A stretch of DNA of 63,155 bases, taken from positions 1 to 63,155 of the forward strand of contig BAAFSQ010000027.1 in the NCBI GenBank assembly GCA_054661495.1. Reading direction: 5' to 3'. The first letter of the stretch is position 1; every line of letters starts with the position of its first letter. Shown here piece by piece: positions 47,625 to 57,202 of this stretch. The DNA comes from Zygophlyctis sp. KS116 (Eukaryota; Chytridiomycota). The notes under the pieces are model-generated. The model was not told the origin of the DNA. It saw only the letters and a list, made by a program, of their open reading frames with translations, and made no database searches. The position numbers and the translations under genes are program-made.

Positions 47625-49597
47625 ATGGATCCAAACTCTTTTGCTAATAGCCATGAAATTGCTGTAAAGCATATACACCTAATGTAAGATCTGAAATCCT
47701 TTTAATAAAAGACTTTATACTGATTTTGATCGCAAAATTTTGGAAGGATCTGTTCAACTTGATTGCAAAGTTTTAAAGGATCAAGTTAATACATTGGTTC
47801 TCGACTCGTCGTTTTTGGATATTAAATCGATCGCTAGTGAAGGATCGGATCTATCATATAAAATCGAAGAACGACATCCTATTTATGGATCAAAGATTAT
47901 TGTGAACTTGTCTAGAATGTTTAATCAGAATGAAATGGTAAAGATTACTGTTAAATATTCAACTACGGAAAAATGTACCGCTGTACAATGGTAATCTTAA
48001 GATCCGCAAAATTAACTCATAGGCTGAATTCAGAACAGACTGTTGGGAAAAAAGCTCCATATCTCTTTACTCAGTGTCAAGCGATACATGCCAGGAGTCT
48101 GCTTCCGTGTCAAGATACGCCCTCTGTTAAAATTACGTATACTGCTGAAATTACTGTACCAAGGTCATTAAAAGCTTTAATGAGTGCAATTCAAGTCTCT
48201 GAAAATGTAAATCAGAAGAATAATGTATACTTTTTTGATCAAAAGATTGCAATTCCTTCTTACCTGATTGCTTTAGCTGTAGGTAATCTAAAAGGAATCA
48301 AGGTTGGGCCAAGAAGTACAGTTTGGTCTGAGCCAGAAGTTGTAGAAGCTGCAGCATGGGAATTTCAAGATACTGAAGAGTTTATAAAAGTCGGTGAAAG
48401 TTTACTTACTCCCTATGTATGGGGAGTGTATGATTTACTATTATTACCTGCCTCATTTCCTTATGGTGGAATGGAGAATCCATGTATTTATATTAAAGAT
48501 TGATTTTACAGGCTTAACATTTGTTACACCAACTTTATTAGCTGGTGATAGATCTCTTGTAGATGTTGTAGCTCATGAGATTAGTCATTCTTGGATGGGA
48601 AATCTTGTGACCACACAAAACTGGGAACATTTTTGGCTTAATGAAGGATTTACTGTTTTTGTTGAAAGAAAAATTGCAGGAAGACTTCACGGACAAGAAA
48701 TGTTGGAATTTGATGCAATCATTGATCTTAAAGCATTAAAAGAATCCGTTCAACATTTTGAAGAAATCAATCGGCCTGAATTTAGTGTCTTGTGTCCGTC
48801 ATTAAAAGATCAAGATCCGGATGATGCGTAAATATCCTAGACTAAAATTAGATTTTCATCAGTCCCATACGAAAAAGGATTTAATCTTCTTTATTATTTG
48901 GAAAATATTCTTGGTGGTCCAAAAGTTTTTGAACCATATGTTAAAGCCCATGTTGAAAACTTTAGTCACAAGTCTATTACTACGAGTGATTTTAAAGATT
49001 TCTTGTTTAAATACTTTGAATCAAATCCTGAAAAAACCAATATTTTATCTAGTGTTGATTGGGAAACATGGTTCCATAAACCTGGAATGCCAATTATAGA
49101 CAATAATTTTGATGATTCTTTGGCAAAAACTTGTATTAAACTCTCTCAAGACTGGGATTCTAGTAGAGACTCTAAAGTGTATCCTACTAATAAGAAAGAT
49201 TTCCTTGATTTATCATCAAATCAAAAGATTATGTTTTTGGAAAAAATGTTACAAAAACCAGTTTTTCCTATTCATGTTTTAGAATCTATGAATTCTTTAT
49301 ATGAAATTTCTAAAATCTCAAATGCTGAAATCAAATTTAGATGGCAATGGCTCTGTTTGAATGCAAATTACTCTAAAATATTCCCAGATGTTGTATCTTT
49401 TGTATCTCAAGTTGGAAGAATGAAGGTATATTTTCAAGAATTCAAGTCTTTAGTTTGTCCGACCTCTGTACCGTGCTCTCTATAAGTGTGATCCTAACCT
49501 TTCCCAGAGTACTTTTAGGGACTATAGATATTTTTACCATCCGATATGTTCAGCCATGATAGCAAAGGATATAGGATTATCGCCTTCCATTTCGTAA
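47625..49597 (+). CDS. LTA4H: Leukotriene A4 hydrolase / aminopeptidase (M1 zinc metalloprotease)
   Basis: Cytosolic M1 aminopeptidase, in some organisms also an epoxide hydrolase. Six exons give ~617 aa, the family length. Motifs: [29 protein letters not shown] (GxMEN, intron just after), zinc site [13 protein letters not shown] with downstream WLNEGFT, and the [15 protein letters not shown] segment. The C-terminal armadillo-like domain ends [12 protein letters not shown], then [16 protein letters not shown]. All junctions are in frame (VQW|LNSE, ENPC|LTFV, DDA|FSSVP, RMK|FVRPL). The start ATG at 47625 gives a short N-terminus ahead of the first strand. Conserved enough to be secure; whether it hydrolyses LTA4 cannot be judged. 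Confidence 0.92.
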
Positions 49598-49690
49598 TCC
49601 AAAAAGTTGTTGATTTTGAACAAGTAAAAGATTGAAATTGGATTTTTGAATTTTCCACGATCACGTGATTGACCGTTCGAATTTCAATTA

Positions 49691-50981
49691 ATGGACATTC
49701 TCTCCAAACTCCTGCTTGAAGAGGCCGACAAGGGAGCGACTAGTATTAATCTGTCGGATAGAAATCTTAATACAATTCCAAGCCAAGTCTTTCGTTTAAA
49801 AACTTTAGAAAGAATCGGACTTTCTAATAATTCGTTGGCTTCTCTGCCGAGGGAATTCTCATCATTAACAAATCTAAAATACATAAATCTCAAAGGAAAT
49901 TCATTGATGGAAATTCCAAATTGTTTATGTACGCTTCCGCATCTGGAAATTCTTGATATTTCAAGAAACAAGATTTCTAAATTGCCTGAAAGGCCAGGAT
50001 TCCTTTTAAAGTTAAGAATACTCAATCTGTCTAGGAATAAAATAATTCAGTTGCCATTATGGATGGGCAATATGAAGAATTTGGAATTATTGCAAATTTA
50101 TAAAAATCCTATAGAATGGCCTCCGTTGGAAATTTGGGATTGTCCTTCAACTGAACAGGATGCTCTTAATGAATGGTTAGTAAGTCTTAAAAATTATCTG
50201 AATGGATCTTCTCAAAACAAAACTGCTAAATCAGAACAAGTTATTCCAGTAGAGGAATTAAAGGAAATTCAAAAAAATGATCCAGAACAGATTCAGACAT
50301 TAATAGATATATTACAAGAATCTCTTAATATTCCTTGGACTTCATCAGTAAAGGTTTCTTTCAAGATTTTTCATGCTTGTAATATATTTTTATCAGTTCT
50401 AGATACGTTTTTTAGAACTTTTTTAGGACAGTCAAGATTAGAAACTGGAACTGTACAACAGCAAAATTTATCAAAATTACAAAATTCAACAATGGCATTA
50501 GCATACTGTATAATGGGATTAAATCCAATAGATTTAGCTAAAAATAGTTTGATAGAGGCTGTACATGATTTAAAAACATTTTTAAATTCAGATTCAGTAC
50601 CAAAAGAAAGAGCTGCTAGGTTTCATATGTTGGGATATTATTCAATGTCTAGTGATATAGGAAAAGGAATTTTAGATCTTTCAAATCCAGAGTTTAAACC
50701 AGATGCAAGATCTTATAAGCAAGAGATTATATCTCTAGGAAAATCACTACTTTTTTCTCTATCTGTGATTGAAACGCCCTCTGATGTATTTATAATTTTT
50801 CTAAAATTTATAGACTGTGGTTTTATTTGAAAAAACATTGGATTCTCTTCCAAAAACTAGTGATTTCGCTTCATTTACTGAAGTATTATTGAAATTAGTA
50901 AAGGAAATTGATGCAAAAGAAAATAGGGAGCTTTTAAAACAAGTTTATGAACTGATTCAAGTTATACAAACAGTTTTATAA
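49691..50981 (+). CDS. Sog2-like leucine-rich-repeat protein (RAM signalling type)
   Basis: Two exons (29-nt intron after ETPSD) give ~420 aa. The first ~170 residues are six LRRs of the short intracellular class (LxxIxLSNNSLASLPREF and similar), with no signal peptide. They are followed by a conserved helical region with EIWDCPSTEQDALNEWL, then FKIFHACNIFLSVLDTFFR, ALAYCIMGL and ARFHMLGYYSM. The LRR plus long helical module, and the HACNIF..LD.FFR pattern, recall Sog2/RAM-pathway proteins of fungi that act with NDR kinases in polarity; this match is from memory of the family and moderate. The start ATG is 49691, 93 bp after LTA4H. Confidence 0.55.
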
Positions 50982-51092
50982 GTAATATATATCATACATT
51001 TACATTATATCTCTTAAACACGAAAAATTTTATACGAAAAATTTGCATTTTGCTTCGGACAAAAAACCTCTTTCAAATTTTCACTAGTAGAT

Positions 51093-52427
51093 ATGAGTTC
51101 AATTCTAAAAATGATGATAATGATGTTTTTAATCATACCATTGAATGCAATGCAATCGATGAATGCATTAAATGACATTGGATTCAGGGATGTTGTCTCC
51201 GTTTTTAATTTCTTGCCAAAACAACAATTTAGCCAATTAAGATTAAAGATTTATGATATTCTAAAAAACAGAAAATCTATAACTAGCAAAATTAACCCGA
51301 AATCAATATATACAGAGGCTGCATCAATAGTATCAGAAATTCAAAATGCATATGCAAGTGTTGTATCTTTTCAGTTACAGAAGCGGGATATTAAAAAGGA
51401 TCATCATGAGGAGACTGGTTTCTCGGGAATCCCACATAATGGAGATAAATCAAGAGCAACTAAACAATTATATGACGATAATCATATCAAAGTTTTGGGA
51501 TTATTTGATATATTTGACAATGAGGAAAAAGCTCAAGTTGAATCAGCTCTAAATCTGATCCGTGCTAATCATGACTTTGGTATATTTTGACCAATTTGAA
51601 TTAATATTAGACTCACATATAGCACTGATTAAAACCATTATCAATGAAGCTGCGGAAGGTATGTATCATTACTGTAAATAATAGTTGATCCCAAAAAGTC
51701 TGCAGATTATGCTAAACAGCTGGAAGAAATATCCAAGTCTGGATCGCAAGATTGGGCAAAACTGAAGACTGTAAAAAAGAAAGCGATTAATGCACTTCAT
51801 CCAGATAAAGCCCCTCCTGAAAAACAGCAGCTAGCAAATGAAATATTTAAGAAATATTCTGATATCATGAAAGAAACGAAACCAGGCGAGGGATTTTCTT
51901 ACGATCTAAAGTCATTTAATCAAATTGTAGACTTGATCAAGACTTATGAACGGGATGAAAAATCATGGTTTAAGAAATCAAACACTAAGAAATGGGAAAA
52001 ACTACAGCTAGAATTGAAAAATATTGGATATGATGGGTTCTTTAAGAAAGACTCATTGATTTTTAATCAAGTGATGAACGGGAAAAAGGTGTCTTTTAAC
52101 CAAAAGATCAACTATTTTGGAAGAAAGAGTTCGTTTTTAAATATTGTAGAAAAGGAATCTCAGATGATTGATCAGCTAATTCTTGAAAACTTGAAACGGC
52201 CTCATGTTTATAATAACATAAATTGGGTAAGATTGCAAGCTGCTTTAGAAAACCGCCAAGAGTATTTACTAAAAATAATTAAGACTGGTCAACCTAATGT
52301 TCACTCAGCAGAACGGCAGTTTCTTCGCCGGCAAGGACTTGGTACTATTATATTTGGAACATTATTCCTGGCTGTTTTAGCGCTGTTAAAAGGAACAAGA
52401 CAAGCGGAAAGTAATTTGATATCTTGA
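51093..52427 (+). CDS. Secreted/membrane protein A: signal peptide, HPD (J-like) motif, C-terminal TM
   Basis: Three exons (introns of 32 and 26 nt) give ~424 aa. A signal peptide (SSILKMMIMMFLIIPLNA) precedes a helical N-terminal module (~70 aa: FRDVVSVFNFLPKQQFSQL onward), nearly identical in gene B. A linker and a second similar helix unit (LGLFDIFDNEEKAQVESAL) follow. Next comes a J-domain-like helix-loop-helix with AINALHPDKAPPEKQQLANE, where HPDK is the Hsp70-stimulating loop. A basic/aromatic region (KTYERDEKSWFKKS) leads to a terminal membrane helix (IIFGTLFLAVLALLKG). Topology would put HPD in the lumen or outside. First of two paralogues flanking the crinkler-like gene. No named family recognised. 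Confidence 0.7.
51153..51366 (+). repeat. 214-bp segment ~98% identical to 53845-54058
   Basis: Encodes the conserved N-terminal module of gene A. I count four mismatches against gene B (two replacement, two silent). Identity stops abruptly at the 3' side, within an exon, while the rest of the two genes is hardly alignable. Confidence 0.9.
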
Positions 52428-52526
52428 TCTTAGCAATCTGAGGGAATCTGAATCTATAAATAAAAATAATAACTCATGGCGTACATATTTTAAAAAATAT
52501 GGTAAGCTTTGTACGAAATCTTGAAA

Positions 52527-53417
52527 ATGTCAAAACTCTGGATTAAATTTAAAACTTATAGTGCTGTTAAAGTCTCTATTGAAGACTGTCAAAATGTTGA
52601 TGATTTTCTCAAGGCCTGCAAGAAGGAGCTTTCTCAAAAGCTGAACTCTATTCCTACCAGTCGCCTCTGCCTCTCCACTACTGCTGATGGTCCCTCTCTT
52701 CGACCTGGTCTAAATCTCACTGATATTTGTTCTCAACCAGGCTATTTAGAAAATAATGATGAGAATCCTCTCTTCATCAGTGTCATAGACGAACTCACTG
52801 TTTCTCAAGGGAGCCGCACATCTTCCGAGTCCAATTTGAATGCTCCACATCCTAAAAGAAAGGAAAGATGGGGAAAGCTCAATGATATACTACGCACTAC
52901 TCCTTATTTCCAATCTACAAAAGCCATTCCAAAGGTTAAATTTGATTTCCTGTCTCAGTATCTCTCGGTTGCTACGAAATGCTTTGGGTCTCTTTCATCG
53001 TCTCATAGACTTCATCTGATTGCACCAATCATCATTTGTGTCTGCTCTCTTCTCGATGACGTTCAAATTCTAGTAGAGGAAGATTTGGATGGAAATTACC
53101 TGAAAGCTCATGGACATTTTGAATTTGTCTTGCGTCGCGGTGACAAAACTGTTTGCATCGTTGAAGCAAAAAGAGATGATATCAATCAGGGTATGGCACA
53201 GAATTTGCTTGGATGTGAAGTCGCAGCAGAGATTGATGATTTGCATTCAGTATATGGGATCGTTACCAACTATTTGCAGTGGAATTTCCTGCGTAGTCTT
53301 GATGAAAAGATTGAAATAGATGAGTGCTCTATAAGGATGTTGCCTGGAGGCAGACCCACTAGTGACTCTCTTGTTGAAATCACTGGTAAAATCTATGCAA
53401 TGTTGTCTGATGAATAA
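52527..53417 (+). CDS. Crinkler-type effector-like protein with PD-(D/E)XK nuclease-like domain
   Basis: Intronless, 296 aa. The N-terminal ~95 residues resemble the ubiquitin-like header of crinkler (CRN) proteins: LWIKFKTYSAVKVSIEDC, VDDFLKACKKELS, SLRPGLNLTDICSQPGY and NPLFISV. The classical HVLVxxP end motif is not seen. After a short basic linker (HPKRKERWGK) comes a restriction-endonuclease-like fold: strand FEFVLRRGDKTVCIVEAK carries the ExK pair, followed by DDINQGMAQNLLGCEVAA, typical of these nucleases. No signal peptide, as in many crinklers. The gene is visibly GC-richer and uses more CTC/CCT codons than its neighbours, which suggests transfer or a different history. Start ATG 52527; an upstream TTG is not needed. 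Host or self target unknown. Confidence 0.6.
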   Translation: MSKLWIKFKTYSAVKVSIEDCQNVDDFLKACKKELSQKLNSIPTSRLCLSTTADGPSLRPGLNLTDICSQPGYLENNDENPLFISVIDELTVSQGSRTSSESNLNAPHPKRKERWGKLNDILRTTPYFQSTKAIPKVKFDFLSQYLSVATKCFGSLSSSHRLHLIAPIIICVCSLLDDVQILVEEDLDGNYLKAHGHFEFVLRRGDKTVCIVEAKRDDINQGMAQNLLGCEVAAEIDDLHSVYGIVTNYLQWNFLRSLDEKIEIDECSIRMLPGGRPTSDSLVEITGKIYAMLSDE

Positions 53418-53790
53418 AATAAAAGTGTGTTTGTTTTTTTAAGAAATTGTATTTGTAAATTAGGCAACTAAAACTCTTATGCACTCTCTGCAATCACATG
53501 GGAGTCCTGATCATAATTTGCAAGAATTTCAAGATGACAAATGCCAAAGTATTCTCGCAATTAATTGTTAAGATATAGATATTTCCAGTTTCTTGACTTT
53601 TCAGCAACTTATCCACATTGACGCCAAAGATTAAGGGGTCAGTGCAATGAATTAAACGTGATCGTTCGAGTGGAATATGATAGAATATCTTTTACGATTC
53701 CATATGTTATCTTTTACTGATCTTAATTTCATCTTGTCCGGACACTGCGAGCAAAAAAAATTCGCAAAAGCAAATTTTTCTATACTTTAC
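53418..53790. other. 373-bp region between the crinkler-like gene and gene B
   Basis: No gene recognised. The reading frame of gene B is open upstream to 53677, but those residues have no counterpart in gene A. A tRNA B-box-like string (gatcgttcgagtgg, near 53660) lacks a matching A box or stem. An inverted TCCGGA string lies near 53738 at about the position where gene A has TCGGAC. Confidence 0.4.
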
Positions 53791-55521
53791 ATGAGATCAG
53801 TGATAGTTTTGATTGGTTTTATGATAATGCCATTGATAGCGATTCAATCGATGAATGCATTAAATGACATTGCATTCAGGGATGTTGTCTCCGTTTTTAA
53901 TTTCTTGCCAAAACAACAATTTAGCCAACTAAGATTAAAGATTTATGATATTCTAAAAAACAGACAATCTATAACTAGCAAAATTAACCCGAAATCAATA
54001 TATACAGAGGCTGCATCAATCGTATCAGAAATTCAAAATGCATATGCAAGTGTTGTATTTTTGTCACACAATCATCAGTTGCAGAAGCGTAGCGGGGGTG
54101 AGCAAGCTGATCCGTTAAGTTTAGATGAGAACACTGCAGATGAAAATGGAAGTGATCAGAATACTGCAGATGAAAATGATGGAGATCATGGTAAATACTT
54201 GATATTACTGAATCATAAGTTTCAAAGACCCCTGAACCAGAAAAAAATCCAAAATTAAACGATAAAAAGAATCGTAGAAAAACTTTTGAATTTTCTAGTC
54301 TGGATGAAATTTCAAAATATGCTAGATATTATGGATTTTTGAATATCTTCAATTTAACTGTTCCAGAGCTTCAAATTCTTTTAGATGTTATGGAAGGGAA
54401 TAAGAATCATGGTAAGTATTTGATTTAAAATCATATATTTAGAAAAGAATGTGGACGTTTTACGAGATATTGTCAAAGAGGCGTCTAAAAGTATTTTTTT
54501 GAAAATTATATTAATATTAGATCTTGAAGGCTCAAAAATCAAAAAATCAAGGGAACTATTAAAAGATTTGGATAATTTGAGTAATTTTCAAGGTAAAGAA
54601 AAGGACACAAAACTATTATCAATAATTAGAAAAATTTCTCTAATTATTCATCCAGATCATATAGCATCAGGACATGAACTATTTGTAAAGCAAAGGCCTA
54701 AATTGGAGAGTATGGCTTCAGATATTTTGGAACTAAGTGGAGATAAAATGCTGTTTTCTGGTCCATCCTATGATGAAATTATAAAAGCCGTTCAAACTTA
54801 TGAAAAAGGAGAAAAATGGTGGTTTTCTTCTTCTGATTCCCGAATTTGGAAAGGCTTTAGAGACAAGGCTAAAAAGTTTTTTAATGGGCCTTCATCAGAA
54901 GATATTGAAGCTGTTAAAAATGTTTTAGAATTGAAGAAAAAGGGAAAGGATGCTTCATATGACTATCAAATGACATATCTTAAAAAGAAATATGATGAAT
55001 TTATTGATTTGGCCTGGAATGAAATCACGAAACTTGATGATTATCTTTACGCAAAAGCATCTAATAATGCTAAAATATATAGAAACCCAAGATGGGTTGA
55101 ATTACAAAGGCTCTTGGAAGATCGATATGAAAATCTAATGTCTATTGCCGAACACGTTAATAAGAGATATGACAATGGAAAATCTAGTGGAGAATATGAT
55201 ACACAATTAAGACCTATGGAAGCTACAAAGTATATTACTCAAAAAACTGCTCCGCCTAAAATTATTGGAGGTATTCTCTTTTTGGCAGTTTTAGCCTGGT
55301 TGAAACACATGGCTCAAAATCACAGAATGAGACGATTGTCCAGCGACAAAAATTATAGATTTCAGGAGAATGACTATGATGATTTGACTCGAGTTGACTA
55401 TGATGATTTGCCTCCATTGCCTCGAAACAGAACTCAAACCAGAAGAAAACCTACTAAAACAAGACAAAAGAAAAAGAATCATCGTAGAGTGTCTTTTGAT
55501 GATGAATTGGAAAGTCTGTAG
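53791..55521 (+). CDS. Secreted/membrane protein B: signal peptide, HPD (J-like) motif, C-terminal TM and tail
   Basis: Three exons give ~556 aa; start ATG 53791 is chosen because RSVIVLIGFMIMPLIA aligns with the signal peptide of gene A. The N-terminal module is almost identical to A. Then comes an acidic repeat (two copies of NTADEN), a second exon with YYGFLNIFNLTVPELQILLD, and an exon with a degenerate J-like loop (SLIIHPDHIASGHE). A region homologous to A follows (AVQTYEKGEKWWFSSSDS), then the membrane helix IIGGILFLAVLAWLK. A ~75-residue tail, absent from A, has two DYDD motifs and a strongly basic stretch (RRKPTKTRQKKKNHRR). Function unknown; domain order equals A. Confidence 0.7.
53845..54058 (+). 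repeat. 214-bp segment ~98% identical to 51153-51366
   Basis: Partner copy in gene B; see gene A copy. The boundary lies just after the codons for NAYASVV, where the two genes diverge into unrelated linkers. Confidence 0.9.
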
Positions 55522-55628
55522 TCTCATTTATGGATCTACCTAGTTCTTTAATCGTTTTCTTCATAGTAGAATTATTAATAGGAAATTATATACTAAGACT
55601 TAAGTCTCAAATCAGTTGAGGGTTTCCG

Positions 55629-57136
55629 ATGAGTTTGGTTTTCTTGGAGATTGGACAATGCGGAATACAGATCGGACAATCGCTTGCTGAGGCTCTCGAG
55701 AAGGAGTATGTATTTTTGCACTCAATATAGAAACATATCACACAATCATTTAAATTATCCATTAAATAGCATTAAACAACTGGCCATTGATACAGAGTCC
55801 AAAGTAATAATATTTAATTGAATATCATTAGGCCTGGTCAAGGCGCAAACGGACAAAAAGTATGTTTCCAACTTCTGTTTTGACGCTGGACGGTTCGGGT
55901 AGAGGGAATAATTGGGCTCATGGATTCACGGAATCTGCCGGTATGGAAGAAATATCAGATGGATTTAGAAAGGTTGTAGAGCAAGATTCTAGGCTAGGAG
56001 GGACAATGATATTATCATCAGTAGGTATGCTTTACCGATCGCCGTACTTTCGCTCTATCAAACTTATACTATAGCTGGTGGAACCGGATCTGGTTTGGGC
56101 TCAAGGATCTTGGAAGAAATTTCTCAGGATTATCCTAAAAAAGTCATTTTAAATTGTCCGTAAGACTACCAAACAGTAATAAAAGGATTCTTCCGTTTGG
56201 TCAGGGTGAAACAGCACTCCAAAATTATAATGCTTTATTATCATTAACATGGATGCAGAGGTATGCTTGTAGTATTAATTTTAGATTTTCAGATATGATT
56301 AATATGTTTTGTAATGATCATGTCTTCCATACGGTCTCTAAGCAAAAGGAACTTATAGCAAATTCAAAAAATCCAAGCTCCATATCATTAATAGAGTTGA
56401 ATGAATATATTTCACTTGGTCTCACGGGGATGCTACTACCAATGCATTCTGTAAAGAGAAATGGGGAAAAGTTGTCTATTGGGTATTTAATCCTGAGTTA
56501 AAGATAGAGAAATGAATCCGTTCTCTGGATGGGATATTGTTCAAAGTGTGGCACCTATTCCTTCTTTTAAATTTGTTCATACTACATCTTCAAGACTGGT
56601 TTCAGGCTTGGAGAATTCAAAAAAGTATGTAACGTGTATTTTTAAAGATAGACTAGAATCACTGGCTAATTGGGATGATGTAACTACAAATCTATACAGG
56701 AACATGTTATTTGATATTCCTGGATATAAGCCTGCTCCTCTTTTTTCTCGTTTATATGCGCGGGGTGTACAGTCCCAAAAGTTTTATCAAGCTTCTCCTA
56801 TAATCATAAAGAAAATTGGAACGAGATGGGGGAATAGTTGTATGGGGCAACCGATTGATATTGTAAATTCTTTTGTACAAGGTATAACAAACTCGGATTG
56901 AAAACTTAGGTCTGGATACAAGATCACAAATGAAATCATTAACTTTAGTCACCAATTCTGATTTAGCATCCGTTACTCTAGACCACATAATTGAACGCGT
57001 TGAAGCTAAATTGGAAGTACGTGCCTATCTTCACTGGTATACCAGATATATTCCAGATATCAGAGAAGAAATGACTGAGGCACTCGAAGTACTCAAAACA
57101 GTGTCAAATGATTATAAGGACTTCACCAAAGTTTAA
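55629..57136 (+). CDS. TUBD1: Delta-tubulin-like protein
   Basis: Centriole/basal-body tubulin needed for triplet microtubules. About seven exons give ~440 aa. N-terminal SLVFLEIGQCGIQIGQS is the tubulin nucleotide loop, GNNWAHGF the usual G(N)NWA segment, and AGGTGSGLGS the tubulin signature (split by a 53-nt intron before it). FGQGETALQNYNALLSL and the C-terminal block LDHIIERVEAKLEVRAYLHW with YTRY match delta- rather than alpha/beta/gamma-tubulin. The middle is strongly divergent. Junctions used: LEKE|NIS, TESK|AWS, SSVA|GGTG, NCP|ILPFG, IGE|MNPF, VQG|LDTR. Implies a flagellated life stage. Class assignment is from motif memory. Confidence 0.75.
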
Positions 57137-57202
57137 ACATTTATTCAGACTATGTGCAATATGCACTGGAAATCTTAAATAGGCGCCAAGATTTGCCAAT
57201 TA

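Noticed and set aside
53640-53690. Possible tRNA: string resembling a B box (cgttcgagtgg)
   Set aside because: No A box at the right distance and no acceptor stem or anticodon arm can be drawn.
53677-53790. N-terminal extension of gene B (about 38 more residues)
   Set aside because: Gene A has no counterpart, and the ATG at 53791 gives a signal peptide aligned with gene A.
51093-55521. Transposon or virus origin of the duplicated module
   Set aside because: No terminal repeats, target-site duplications, transposase or capsid-like frames seen.
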